A stretch of 36,057 nucleotides of DNA from an uncultured Clostridium sp. GTDB taxonomy: Bacteria > Bacillota > Clostridia > TANB77 > CAG-508. Below the pieces are notes generated by a model. The model was not told where the DNA came from. It did no database searches and saw only the letters and a program-made list of their open reading frames with translations. Positions 8,091-18,034 of this stretch are shown here, piece by piece (the stretch's first letter is position 1; every line of letters begins with the position of its first letter). The stretch spans positions 1-36,057 of the forward strand of contig CAKNNA010000015.1 in the NCBI GenBank assembly GCA_930989765.1, written 5' to 3'. Position numbers and translations under genes: made by a program.

Positions 8091-11000
8091 TTTCAAGTTT
8101 CTCCTTCATTTCTAAAATAACTTGGTCTTTTTGTTTTTTATCAATATATTTATATTTATTATCACTAAATTTTGTATCAAAACCACAAACAGATTTATAT
8201 GGGCAATATTCACAAGGCTTTTTCCCACTATTATTAATTGGCCTTATATCAATTTTTCCTTTTAGTATTTCCCTGCATATATCTTTTATAGTCATTGTTA
8301 TATAATCTTGCAAAACTTTAAATTCTTCACTATCTACTCCATTTGTTCTACCGCATGTTTACTGTATCTTGTTTTGTAATACTTGCAGGTATAATTTTTG
8401 AAGTTCCGCCTGATTGCAAATTCTTATCTTGCATTTTCATAACCTTTATATCAGCTAAAATTAGACCTTTCATTTTGAAATTGGCTCTTATTTTTTCTTC
8501 TATTTCTTCTTCTGTTATTCTTTTATCAGCTTTTACAATTTGTTCAAGTAGTGAAAAATATAATACTCCTGCTGGCATAAAATCTTCTTTACTACACACT
8601 GCATCAAGATATGTTAAAAGCTGTATTTGTATACCTGCATATACTTCATTTAAATCTATATTTTTAGCAGATGATTTATAATCTATTATTCTTAAATAAG
8701 TTCCATCTTCATTTTTGGCTGTATCTATTCTATCTATTTTTCCTATTATTTCTATTTTTTTACCATCTTCAAGTGTTATTTCAATAGGTTTATATTTTCC
8801 ATTTTTATTAAATTCTATTTCAGTGCCTTCAATATTGAAATCACTATATACTAAACTTTCTATTATATATTTAATAGCTTTTGATAAAATACGTTTTAAC
8901 CTAGTAACTAGTACTTTGTATTTAATAGTTTCTTTAAATGTATAATTTCTTCCATTTTCTAAAACTTCATTTACTAATTTTTCGATTATTTTCGAGATTT
9001 CTTTATCATTATTTAGTAAATTTACTAACTTGATATCTTGCTCTTTTATAGTTTTAAAGAAACTGTCTATTATTTCGTGCATAAATGATCCTGTGTCAAA
9101 ATTTTGTACTTTTAGTTCTTCTTTTTCTTTTAGTTTTAAACCATATTGAAGAAAATAACTAAAAGGACAATTCATATATTTTTCAAGTTTTGATATACTT
9201 GTTTTTAAAGTGTTTCCATATAATTTATCTATCATATCTTTTGATATTTCTTTTGGCATATTTGTATATTTTAATGCTGATAAATCATTTTCTAACTTAT
9301 TTTTCCAATAATCATTTTTAGTAAAATATGTATATACTTTTTTCCAGTCTTCATCTAAATTTTTTAAATCTGTACTTTCAAATATTTTTGAAAGTAATTC
9401 TTCATATGTTGCATTTATATTTGTTATTTCATAGTCTTTTTTTATTGCATCACTTTCTTCTCTAAGATTTGGAAACATCTTTTTTATTCTATTTATTATT
9501 ACTGATGGTCTTAATGATTTTCCAGAAGTATCTTGCAAGCTATATGATAAGTATAAACTGTTTTCTTGAGTTGTAAATGCTTTATATATATTAAAATTTT
9601 CTTCGTATAAATTCTCTATTCTTCCATTTGCAAGTTCCATTCCTTGAGATTTTAAGAATTTTCTATCTTCATCACCAAAAAAACCTTCATCATTATTTAC
9701 ACTTGGAAAGACTCCATCATTTATTCCTATAATAAAAATTACTTCTGATTTTTGGCTTCTTGACCTTTCAACATCACCTACTATTATTTCATCTTGTGTT
9801 GCTGGAATTTTGCCAAGCTTGCTATTTTTTAAACCTATTTTTAATATATTATAAAAAAGATTTATATCTATTTCTTCTTTTTCAAAAAATTCTACTATTT
9901 CATCTAAAGTTTCTATTAATATATTATAACTTTCTTTATATTCATTTGCTAAATCTATATAATTTTCAGAATTTAAGACTTGCAATTTTTCATCTACTTT
10001 TTCTTTAAATTTGTTTTCATTTAAGTATTCATATAATTTTAGTGCTATATTATATGCTGTTTTTTCTTTTTGCATATTAATTTTTAAATCTAGTAATGGC
10101 TCTATAATTTTTTTTCTTAATTCGTTTAAATATATGACTTCTGCTTTTTTTGATTCATCATTTAATTCATATTTAAAATCTTTTTTCCATTTATTTTGCT
10201 TTATTCCCCATTTTGTGCAGTAATTTTCAAGCTTAAAGATATCATCTTTTGAAATATCTAAAAAGCCTAGTTTTAAATAATTAAACACACTTTCTTTAGT
10301 AAAGTTTTGAGTAAATATTTCAAATATTGATAAAATATATTGTATTATTATATTTTGACTTAATATTCTTTTTTCGTCTATAAATACTGGTATATCATAT
10401 TTATTAAAAATTGCTCTTATCAAGTTTGAGTAGTTTTCTATATTTTTTGTAATTACTGATATATCTCTATATTTTAAATTTTTTTCTCTTACTAAATATG
10501 TTATTTTTTTTGCTATATGTTCTATCTCTGTGTATTCATTCTTAGCTAAAAATAGATGTATATTTTCCACTTTTTGGTCATATATTGTGGATTTTTTACT
10601 ACTATAATTTTTTTCTAAGTGTTTTAATTCTGCATTTTTAAATCTGTATTGTTCTCTTAAAAATACGGGTTTTTCAAAATTTATTCCTTCTGCCTCTAGT
10701 ATAGCTTTTATATTACTTACTGTTAGTTTATTTGAGTAAAATATATCTGCATCTGGTCCTTTTGTAACTTCTAATTCATCTAGACATATCGTCATATTTA
10801 CTTGTTTTGCAAGTTTTGCAAGTTCTTTTATAACCAGATATTCTTGTGATGTGAATCCTGAAAATTCATCTATATATATTATGCTATTTTTTATACCTTC
10901 AAGTTTACTTAAATTTTTGCTTAATATATCTATTTTGTCTATTTCTTCGATGTAATTTTCCTTTAATAAGTTTTCAAATTCTTTATATAAAATTAAAGTA

Positions 11001-11452
11001 TCTTCAAGCTTTGTTTTTAAATATTTATCATTTGTTTTTTCTATTGTTTCTTCTAATTTTTTTATATTTATACCATGTTTTTTAAATTCTGTTAATATTT
11101 GTACTCCTAGGTCGATATTTTCATCTGTTTTTCCTAAAAATTTAAATTCTTTTTTACATTTATTTAAGATAGAATAAACAAGCATTGCTTTGCCTCGTTT
11201 TGATAGTGTAGCTTTGTTCTTTCCTAAGCTTTCATATAATCTATCTGCCATTCTGCTTATTGTAATTACTTCTGCATTTATTACACTTTTAGTTCCTAAA
11301 TATTGCATTAATTTTTTTTCTGCAGTAAATGAAAATTGCTCTGGAGTAATTATATAAATATTTTCTTCATGTTTTATTTTTTCTTTTATTTCTTTAAAAC
11401 AAAATTCACTTTTTCCGCTTCCCGCTCTACCATATATTAGTCTTAGTCCCAT
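8077..11452 (-). CDS. addB: AddB helicase-nuclease subunit, read through one +1 shift at CGG
   Basis: AddB is the subunit of the AddAB recombination complex that processes double-strand breaks and recognises Chi. An N-terminal Walker A (GRAGSGKS, residues 8-15) is followed by an inactivated-helicase-like core. The C-terminal RecB-type nuclease has the first Fe-S cysteine in YMNCPFSYF and nuclease residues in GKIDRIDT and IIDYKSS. The main frame stops at 8348 after 1034 residues, immediately after CGG at 8351-8353. Skipping that C adds 90 residues, including CEYCPYKSVC, which are the last three cysteines of the AddB 4Fe-4S cluster. Total 1124 residues, close to the family norm. ATG at 11452 follows AAAGGAG. 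addA is not in the window. Confidence 0.92.
8351..8353 (-). other. In-frame CGG directly before TAG, predicted +1 shift site of addB
   Basis: ATG CGG TAG. Omitting the C gives ATG GGT AGA ACA AAT GGA and continues to the Fe-S cysteines. Here the stop codon directly follows the CGG. Confidence 0.82.
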
Positions 11453-11564
11453 AAATTACTCCTTTCAATATTTATTTAGGCTTATTATTACATTTTTTAT
11501 TTATAGAATTTGTATTTATTAATTTTTAATACTTGCTTAAATTTTTCTTTTGCAAATAATTTTC

Positions 11565-12464
11565 TTACGCCATTTTATCATTTTCTCTTCTCCAATAGAA
11601 CAAGTATTGTTGTGCGAGTCCCGCTAAGTTTCCAAATTTATCTTTTGCAAGTTCTTCTATTTTTTTCTTGCTTACTTTTTCCTCATTTTCTTCTTTTATA
11701 TATAATTCATTCATTACTCTTCTTACCCATACATCTATTGGAAATACTTCAAAACGTTTTAATTCAGAAAATAGTAAAATACAATCAGCAACCTTTGGCC
11801 CTACTCCTGAAAGTTTTAATAAGCTTTCTCTTACTTCATTTGTATTTGGATTATTTTTTAACTTTTCTAAATCTATTTGTTTTTCTAATATCATTTTTGT
11901 GGTTTCATATAACCTTATATCTCTAAAACCTAGTCCTAATTTTCTGTAGTCTTCTACAGTTACATTTTTTAATTCTTCTGGACTTGGAAATGTGTAATAT
12001 TCTTTTTTATTAAATATAATCTTTTTTCCATATGCTTTTGATAGTCTTTCTATTATGCCTTTTATTCGTGGAATATTGTTATTTGCAGATATTATAAAAG
12101 ATATTATTGTTTCCCATAAATCTTGGTTTAGTATTCTAATTCCTTTTCCATATATGGTACTTTGCTTTAAATTTTCATCTATATTTGAAAGTTCATTTTT
12201 TATTTTGCTATAATTTCTTTTTAAATCAAAGTATTTTTCTATTTCTTCTTTATAATTTTCATTTTCGAAAATACCTTCAAATAAAATGTCATTTGTTAAA
12301 TCTGTATTTTGTTTTACTATAGAAACATTTACTACATTTCTTTGCCATATTCCTGTATAGCTTCCATTTTCCTCTTTATTCCATCTAAAACATTGTCCAC
12401 AGTCAAATATATCTTTTAATTCAAAGGATTCTTGGTTTTCTAATAAATACTTTTTCACTTCCAT
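11565..12464 (-). CDS. ogg: 8-oxoguanine DNA glycosylase/AP lyase (OGG1-type)
   Basis: A HhH-GPD base-excision glycosylase that removes oxidised guanine and nicks the abasic site. The N-terminal OGG domain starts with FDCGQCFRW, typical of OGG1-like enzymes. The hairpin-helix-hairpin motif is LSGVGPKVADC, whose Lys is the expected catalytic residue, and the later PIDVWV supplies the Asp. Length is 299 residues. I place the start at ATG 12464, preceded by AAAGGAA. The frame stays open further upstream to 12662, but that part merely translates REP-like repeats and is not protein. Addb lies downstream, so repair genes cluster here. Confidence 0.9.
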   Translation of the reverse strand: MEVKKYLLENQESFELKDIFDCGQCFRWNKEENGSYTGIWQRNVVNVSIVKQNTDLTNDILFEGIFENENYKEEIEKYFDLKRNYSKIKNELSNIDENLKQSTIYGKGIRILNQDLWETIISFIISANNNIPRIKGIIERLSKAYGKKIIFNKKEYYTFPSPEELKNVTVEDYRKLGLGFRDIRLYETTKMILEKQIDLEKLKNNPNTNEVRESLLKLSGVGPKVADCILLFSELKRFEVFPIDVWVRRVMNELYIKEENEEKVSKKKIEELAKDKFGNLAGLAQQYLFYWRRENDKMA

Positions 12465-12540
12465 TTTTAGAAGTTCCTTTCCTTTTAGTTTATTTTTCTT
12501 TTTACATTTTATCATAGAATTTTTAGTGTGTCTAGAATTT

Positions 12541-12672
12541 TTTATTGCCAACATTGGTTGCCATTGGGTGCCATTGGGGACGGAGGAAAATGGCAACCCT
12601 CCTAATTGCCATTGGGGACGGAGGAAAATGGCAACCCTCCTAATGAACTTTAGAAACATCATTAGAGTTCAT
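12541..12672. repeat. Tandem GGACGGAGG REP-like units plus a degenerate GAACTTTA unit
   Basis: A 37-base unit (TTGCCATTGGGGACGGAGG, AAAATGGCAACCCTCC) occurs twice in tandem at about 12569-12643, preceded by truncated TTGCCATTGG copies. TGAACTTTAGAAACATC... at 12643-12672 is a decayed member of the GAACTTTA family. The order (GGACGGAGG then GAACTTTA) is the same as at 4562-4680. Confidence 0.75.
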
Positions 12673-12717
12673 CTTAAAAATTATCATTTAACTCCATACA
12701 TTCACAATCAAGAAAGC

Positions 12718-12745
12718 TTGACATAATCTTTATCCATGTTATAAT
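12718..12745 (+). promoter_or_regulatory. Promoter of the 12817 gene
   Basis: TTGACA at 12718-12723 and TATAAT at 12740-12745 are spaced by 16 bases. A transcript would begin near 12752. Confidence 0.7.
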
Positions 12746-12765
12746 AAAAAAGTAAACCATTAACA

Positions 12766-12790
12766 AAAGATTAGCAATATACTAATCTTT
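12766..12790 (+). other. Leader hairpin upstream of the 12817 gene
   Basis: AAAGATTAG (12766-12774) and CTAATCTTT (12782-12790) form a perfect nine-base-pair stem with a seven-base loop in the 5' leader. No T-run follows, and the ribosome site GAAAGGAG lies just downstream, so it is not an obvious terminator. Its role is unknown. Confidence 0.5.
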
Positions 12791-12816
12791 GCAAACAAAA
12801 GAAAGGAGCTATTAAT

Positions 12817-13494
12817 ATGCCAGGATACGCCATACACTATGTGTCGTGTTTACCCAAACTCTTAGAAAATGCAAGCTTTGTAAAAGGAGTTGAATCTCCA
12901 GACATTTTAAAGAAATGGTTTAAAATGGGTGGCATAGAACTTGCAAGAAAAAACTATCAAAACATTCGGGAAAAAGGAATGCCTGATTTTAAAGTATTCG
13001 AAGAACGGATACAAGAAACAGAAAGTGGAACTCTTACTAAAGGGTTGCATTATGGGCCTAGCAGTAATCCTAATATCATTTTCTTTTGGATTAATTTAAG
13101 TCCAGAAGAAAAAAATAATCCTTTTTATAAGGGATACTTATGGCATCTTTTAACAGACTATGCCATATATAAAAAGCTTAATATTGATGCTAAGTTTTCC
13201 GAAACCTTAAAAAGATTTGAGAATAAACCAAGTTTTGATATTTTAAAGAAAAATGAAATCGCAAGACTTCATAAAGACTGGGATAAGACAAACCAACTTG
13301 TTAAAGACACTTATCCTAATTTCTGGCTACCAACAGAAGTTGTAAATTTAAATGTTGTAAATTTTATATCTGGAGAGCCCTACTATGTAGAATGGGAAGT
13401 TTTAAAAGAAACTATTGATTTTCTTAGGACTCTTAATTGTTTAGAAGACCCAGATGGAACAATTACAAAAGTTTTACAATTTTGTTGTAAATAA
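12817..13494 (+). CDS. Conserved hypothetical, possible zinc-dependent phospholipase C-like fold
   Basis: A 225-residue soluble protein. It starts MPGYAIHY and has GVESPD near residue 24, GLHYG at 77-80 and WHLLTDY around 109-115. Dispersed His and Asp residues of this kind recall the zinc-dependent phospholipase C/S1 nuclease helical fold, but I only infer this. ATG follows GAAAGGAG. Of special note, Arg51 (12967-12969) and Arg64 (13006-13008) are both CGG and must be read as ordinary triplets, because the frame continues unbroken. They are the only in-frame CGG codons I found in this window that do not need a +1 shift. Confidence 0.7.
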   Translation: MPGYAIHYVSCLPKLLENASFVKGVESPDILKKWFKMGGIELARKNYQNIREKGMPDFKVFEERIQETESGTLTKGLHYGPSSNPNIIFFWINLSPEEKNNPFYKGYLWHLLTDYAIYKKLNIDAKFSETLKRFENKPSFDILKKNEIARLHKDWDKTNQLVKDTYPNFWLPTEVVNLNVVNFISGEPYYVEWEVLKETIDFLRTLNCLEDPDGTITKVLQFCCK

Positions 13495-13535
13495 TTAAGC
13501 TTCAAAAAATATTATCAATATTAAAAAAAATGACA

Positions 13536-13620
13536 ATTTTGAACTTTAGGGACGTTCCTTAAAGTTCAAAAATTGCCATTTTTTTGTGAACTTTAAGGAA
13601 CGTCCCTAAAGTTCAATTTT
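13536..13620. repeat. Paired GGGACGTTCC REP-like palindromes, likely convergent terminator
   Basis: TTGAACTTTAGGGACGTTCC at 13539 onward and its inverted copy ending at 13616 form a long hairpin. Between the arms is AATTGCCATT, a trace of the GGACGGAGG-family ends. It lies between the convergent 12817 gene and yitT-family gene. Confidence 0.7.
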
Positions 13621-13647
13621 TTCTTTAACCTCTAATTTCGGCTTTCA

Positions 13648-14520
13648 TCAATTTCTTTTAAATCCTAGACCTACAACTTCTCTTGAATTTGTTATTATTA
13701 TAAAACTTTTATTATCAATTTCTCTTGCTATATTTTTTACTCTTGAAACATCTCCTCTGGATGCTGCACACATTAAGACCATTTTATCTTTGTTTGTATA
13801 CATTCCTTTTCCATATAAACCTGTTGTTCCTCTGCCTATTGTTTTTCCTATTCTATTTGCTATTTTTTCATTTTGGTCAGATACAATAAAAATAAGTTTT
13901 GTAAAATATATTCCTTCAAAGACTATATCTATAATTTTGCCCATTATATAAATTGTAATTGCTGAATATAATCCTATTTCTATCTCTTTAAAAAATATCA
14001 TATTTAAAGTTACTATGAAAACATCTATTAAAGTTATTATATTACTAGATCTAAGATTTGGTTTATAAAGTCTTGTTATATAACTAATTAGGTCAGAGCC
14101 ACCTGTTGAAGAGTTTGATTTTAAAATTATGGCTGTTCCAAGACCTATTATGATGCCACCATATATGCATGCTAAAAACCTATCTTCTGTTAATGTTGGA
14201 AATCTATCTAACATGTCAATAAATATTGAAAAACTAATCGTACCTATCATTGATTTAATAAAAAAGAGTTTTCCCATTTTGTATCCTGCAAAAGCAAAAA
14301 GTGGCACATTAAAAGCTAAAATAGTTGTTCCCATTGGTATATTAAATAAATAATAAAATATTGTTGCAATACCTGCTATACCTCCTGATGATAGCTGGTT
14401 TGGAAGTAATAAAAGCGATGTACCTGCTGCCATTACAAAAGCTCCAATTAGTGTTCCTAATATTTCTTTTGATATTTTTATAAATTCGAATTTTTCTTTT
14501 ATTTTTATCAATTTAATCAC
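13648..14520 (-). CDS. YitT family membrane protein (DUF161 plus DUF2179)
   Basis: A 290-residue integral membrane protein with about five hydrophobic segments, including one beginning ILGTLIGAFVMAAGTSLLLL. It ends in a soluble DUF2179 domain (DKMVLMCAASRGDVSRVKNI). Family members are inner-membrane proteins of uncertain transport function. It follows the radical SAM gene by 35 bases and is the likely third gene of an rnc operon. The start is ambiguous: GTG at 14520 has no clear ribosome site, while TTG at 14511 is preceded by AGGTG. Confidence 0.88.
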   Translation of the reverse strand: MIKLIKIKEKFEFIKISKEILGTLIGAFVMAAGTSLLLLPNQLSSGGIAGIATIFYYLFNIPMGTTILAFNVPLFAFAGYKMGKLFFIKSMIGTISFSIFIDMLDRFPTLTEDRFLACIYGGIIIGLGTAIILKSNSSTGGSDLISYITRLYKPNLRSSNIITLIDVFIVTLNMIFFKEIEIGLYSAITIYIMGKIIDIVFEGIYFTKLIFIVSDQNEKIANRIGKTIGRGTTGLYGKGMYTNKDKMVLMCAASRGDVSRVKNIAREIDNKSFIIITNSREVVGLGFKRN

Positions 14521-14555
14521 CTACTATTAGTATTGGTGATTTTTGTAAAAATATT

Positions 14556-15596
14556 CTATTTATATGTTTTAGTTATTTCTATCTTAGATTTACCTTGAGC
14601 TATTTTTTCGTTTGATTTAACTTTTAAAACAACATCATAAGTATCTTTTAATTTAATTATATTTTCTTTTTTGTGACCAATTACATTATTTACATCAATT
14701 GGATTTACACTTATTTCAACTTCTTTTACTTTTACATTCAATTTTTTTATTTTATCTACAATTGCATCATACCACATTGCTGATTCTACAAGTTGTCTAA
14801 GTGCTGGATGATATGGTCCTGCTACTACTTCACTTTTTTCTTCTCCAGGCTCTTTTATTTCATCTGTAGTTTGCAAACCTACTCTTATTATATCTATCTT
14901 TTTATCTGCAAACATTCTAACTAAAGTTTTACAAATTTCAATAGCTTGTACTACTGTAAGTGGTTCATATATTTTTTCTTTGTATTCTTTTTCTAGTTTT
15001 GTATTTTTTATTACTAGTACTGGATAAATTCTTACCATTTTTGGTTTTAGTTTTATTAGTGCTTTTGCTGTATTTATTTCATCTATTCTTGTACTTTCTG
15101 GAAGTCCTACCATCATTTGATGCCCTAAATTAAAACCATACCATTTAATTAGTTTTGATGCTTTTTTTACATCTTCAAATGTATGCCCTCTTTCTATTCT
15201 TTTTAATATATAATCATTTGCTGATTGTACACCTAATTCTATTGTTTTTACTTTGTACTTTTTTAACATTTTTAATATTTTTTTGTTTATATAATCTGGT
15301 CTTGTGGATATTCTTATGCTTTCTACTTCACCAGATTTTATATATTTATTTGCAGCTTGAAGTAGTTCTTCTTGAAGTTTTATATCTATTCCTGTAAAAC
15401 TACCGCCAAAAAATGCAATTTCTTTTGGTGCTTTTTTATCTTTTATATTTTTTAGGTAACTATCTACAATTTCTGTTACATCTTCTTTTGTTATATTCTT
15501 TTTTTGTCCACTAATTGATTTTTGATTACAAAATATGCAATCATTTGGGCAACCTAAGTGTGGAACAAAAACTGGAATTACATATTTTCCTTTCAA
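14556..15596 (-). CDS. Elp3-like radical SAM protein
   Basis: A 346-residue radical SAM enzyme of the COG1243 type. The N-terminus has FVPHLGCPNDCIFCNQ, the CxxxCxxC cluster that binds 4Fe-4S and SAM. FFGGSFTGI and RISTRPDYI, typical of the family, follow, then GLPEST. A C-terminal extension contains GLQTTDE and AGPYHPALRQLVES, as in the radical SAM C-terminal domain paired with Elp3-like proteins. It lacks a GNAT acetyltransferase domain, so it is not full-length Elp3. The substrate is unknown. It lies 30 bases downstream of rnc, a linkage common in Clostridia. Confidence 0.88.
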   Translation of the reverse strand: MKGKYVIPVFVPHLGCPNDCIFCNQKSISGQKKNITKEDVTEIVDSYLKNIKDKKAPKEIAFFGGSFTGIDIKLQEELLQAANKYIKSGEVESIRISTRPDYINKKILKMLKKYKVKTIELGVQSANDYILKRIERGHTFEDVKKASKLIKWYGFNLGHQMMVGLPESTRIDEINTAKALIKLKPKMVRIYPVLVIKNTKLEKEYKEKIYEPLTVVQAIEICKTLVRMFADKKIDIIRVGLQTTDEIKEPGEEKSEVVAGPYHPALRQLVESAMWYDAIVDKIKKLNVKVKEVEISVNPIDVNNVIGHKKENIIKLKDTYDVVLKVKSNEKIAQGKSKIEITKTYK

Positions 15597-15626
15597 TAGC
15601 TACACCTCTTTTCATTTATTTATTTT

Positions 15627-16304
15627 TTAGTTTTCTAAAAGCTCTAATGCTTTTTTTGCAGCTTCCATTTGAGCTTGTTTTTTACTTTTTCCTATTCCTT
15701 TTGCTAAAATTTTTCCATTTAATTTTACTTCTGCTTCAAATGTTTTATCATGGTCTGGCCCTGTTTCGTTTATTATTTCATATTCTATATTTACATCTCC
15801 TCTTTCTTGCAATTTTTCTTGAAGAACTGTTTTATGGTCTTTGTCTCCTACATTTTTACTTGCATATTTTATGTGCTCTTTTAAATTTGTTTCTATAAAT
15901 TTTTGTGCCTCTTTTATTCCACCATCTAAATATATAGCAGCAATTACCGCTTCTATACTATCTGCCATAATTGCAGGTTTTCTATTTCCTTCTACTTGTT
16001 TTTCTGATTTTCCTACTAGTAAATAATTACTGATTTTTAGTTTTTGTGCAATTTCATGCAAGCTTTTTTCACATACTACTTCTGCCCTTACTTTTGTCAT
16101 TTCTCCTTCTTTTAAGTTAGAATAATTTTTATATAAATAAGCACTTGAAACAAATTCTAAAATACTATCTCCTAAAAATTCTAGTTTTTCATTACTACAA
16201 GTGCCATGTTCATATGCATATGATGTATGTGTAAGTGCTGTTTGTAATAAATTTTTATTTTTAAAATTATATCCTATATCATTTTCTAAATTTGTTAAAT
16301 CCAT
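15627..16304 (-). CDS. rnc: Ribonuclease III
   Basis: A 225-residue double-strand-specific endoribonuclease for rRNA processing and RNA turnover. The signature NEKLEFLGDSILEF is at about residues 38-51, with the catalytic Glu and Asp. A second acidic segment is in MADSIEAVIAAIYLDGG. The C-terminal double-stranded RNA-binding domain begins near DHKTVLQEKLQ and ends GIGKSKKQAQMEAAKKAL. ATG at 16304 follows AAGGTGAT. It heads a three-gene leftward cluster with the radical SAM and YitT genes. Confidence 0.97.
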   Translation of the reverse strand: MDLTNLENDIGYNFKNKNLLQTALTHTSYAYEHGTCSNEKLEFLGDSILEFVSSAYLYKNYSNLKEGEMTKVRAEVVCEKSLHEIAQKLKISNYLLVGKSEKQVEGNRKPAIMADSIEAVIAAIYLDGGIKEAQKFIETNLKEHIKYASKNVGDKDHKTVLQEKLQERGDVNIEYEIINETGPDHDKTFEAEVKLNGKILAKGIGKSKKQAQMEAAKKALELLEN

Positions 16305-16400
16305 TTTATCACCTTATACAAAAAAATCTTCATTTTGTTACAATTTTTCTTATTATATAACATTTTACAGAATTTGCAAGCAAATTTTCTAAAAAAAATG

Positions 16401-16429
16401 TAGACAAGTTTTCATTGTTATTATATAAT
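16401..16429 (+). promoter_or_regulatory. Putative promoter of the 16567 gene
   Basis: TAGACA at 16401-16406 and TATAAT at 16424-16429, spacing 17 bases. This implies a leader of about 130 bases. The leader contains AAACTTAT and ATAAGTTT, which could pair, but no known riboswitch is recognised. Confidence 0.55.
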
Positions 16430-16566
16430 AATTATGTATAATTGTTATATGCTAAGGTTGTTATTAAAAAACTTTAAACTTATCTTAAAGTATTTCTTAA
16501 ACACGAGAAATATAAGTTTATAGGTAACTTTTAAAAAAACCTAAATATAATAAAAGGAGTATACAA

Positions 16567-17943
16567 ATGATTGATGATAAAGATTTTTCAAAGCAAATTT
16601 CAGGTAGAAAATTAACAGATGTATTTAAAGAACTTGAAGAAGCAAGAAAAAACTATGAAAATGCAAATTTAGCAGAACAAAAAAGACAATTTAACTCATC
16701 TTCTGAAAATATAGGCAAAATTAAAAAGCCTTTTACATACAAAAAAGCAATTTCAATATCAAGTATTGTACTTTTTGTACTTATACTAGTAGCTGTTTTA
16801 GTAATTTCATTTTCTAATTCAATACTTGCTAAAAATTCTTTAGCATCATCAGATGTAATTACTTACGATAACTCTGATTTAGATATTGAAATAAATAGAC
16901 ACAGATTAAATATAAATAATATAATCACTGCAAATGCTGCTCTAGAAGTTGTAAAAGAGCAAGTTGTTGAAGAACGTGACATTCCATTCGAAATAATTCG
17001 TGAAGAAGTAAGTTATCTTCCAAAAGGTGAAGAAAAAACAATTCAAGAAGGTGAAGTTGGCAAAAAGAATGTAACTTGTGTAAAAACATATGAAAATGGT
17101 GAATTTACAAGTGAAAACATATTAAACGAAGAAAAAACTAAAGATTATTTGCCACAAATAGTTACTATTGGAACATCAGAATTTTTATACAAATTACAAG
17201 CACATATTGGAGACACTTTATATTTAAAACAAGACTACTCTTTAACTAAAGAGCCAAATAAAGAATCAGAAGAACTTGCAAAAATAGAAAAATACTTAGA
17301 TGTAAAACTTTTAGAATTACCATCTGAAGAATGGTGCAAAGTATCTTATGATACAATTATAGGTTACATACCTTCTGAAAGCTTAACATCTGCTAAGCAA
17401 ACTCCATCTATTGTAGATAAAAACAGAATAAAGAAAATACTTGATAAACTTGATATAAATATGTTTTTAAACACACCTAGTGGATTTACAAAAAGTGATT
17501 TTCAAAAAATATTTAAAGACATCCCTCAGGACAAAAATGAAATATTTGAAGACAATGCAGAAGTATTTTATGAAGTAGAGCAAAAATATAATATTAATGG
17601 AATATTTTTAGCATCTTTAGGTATACATGAAAGCATGTGGGGTACATCTGAAATATCACAAGATAAAAAGAATTTATTTGGATATGGAGCATATGACTCT
17701 ACACCATATGAATCTTCTTATGAATTTGAAACTTATGAAGAGGGAATTGATTTAGTTGCAAGAGTACTTACAAAATACTATTTAAACCCTATAGGAACAA
17801 AAATATACAATAATGAAACAGCACTTGCAACATACTATAATGGACCTAGACTTGAAGATGTTAATAAAAGATATGCAAGTGATGAAGATTGGCATGAAAA
17901 AGTTTATAGTTATATGGAATATTTATATAATAGATTAATGTAA
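16567..17943 (+). CDS. Membrane-anchored G5/SH3/glucosaminidase-domain cell wall protein
   Basis: A 458-residue protein with a cytoplasmic N-terminus (about 55 residues) and one transmembrane helix near 60-83 (ISISSIVLFVLILVAVLVIS), so the bulk is outside. A G5-like domain spans about 125-205, containing PKGEEKTIQEGEVGK. An SH3-like segment follows (about 210-275, WCKVSYDTIIGYIPSE). The C-terminal 130 residues are a glucosaminidase-type lysozyme domain (GIFLASLGIHESMWGTSEIS, then NLFGYGAYD and TYYNGP), whose Glu in HES is the likely catalytic acid. It should hydrolyse or bind peptidoglycan. ATG follows AAAAGGAG. Confidence 0.85.
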   Translation: MIDDKDFSKQISGRKLTDVFKELEEARKNYENANLAEQKRQFNSSSENIGKIKKPFTYKKAISISSIVLFVLILVAVLVISFSNSILAKNSLASSDVITYDNSDLDIEINRHRLNINNIITANAALEVVKEQVVEERDIPFEIIREEVSYLPKGEEKTIQEGEVGKKNVTCVKTYENGEFTSENILNEEKTKDYLPQIVTIGTSEFLYKLQAHIGDTLYLKQDYSLTKEPNKESEELAKIEKYLDVKLLELPSEEWCKVSYDTIIGYIPSESLTSAKQTPSIVDKNRIKKILDKLDINMFLNTPSGFTKSDFQKIFKDIPQDKNEIFEDNAEVFYEVEQKYNINGIFLASLGIHESMWGTSEISQDKKNLFGYGAYDSTPYESSYEFETYEEGIDLVARVLTKYYLNPIGTKIYNNETALATYYNGPRLEDVNKRYASDEDWHEKVYSYMEYLYNRLM

Positions 17944-18034
17944 TAATTAATTTTAATTACTAATATAATAAAATTACCTATGCAATATTACTATATAAAT
18001 GACAAAAGAAAAATTGCGAAAGGATTGAATATAT

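Noticed and set aside
12569..12643. CRISPR array
   Set aside because: Only two tandem copies without unique spacers, palindromic, and the same units occur singly elsewhere; no cas genes.
12465..12662. N-terminal extension of the OGG protein
   Set aside because: The open frame upstream of 12464 translates REP-like repeats and a spacer. The ATG at 12464 has its own ribosome site and begins the domain correctly.
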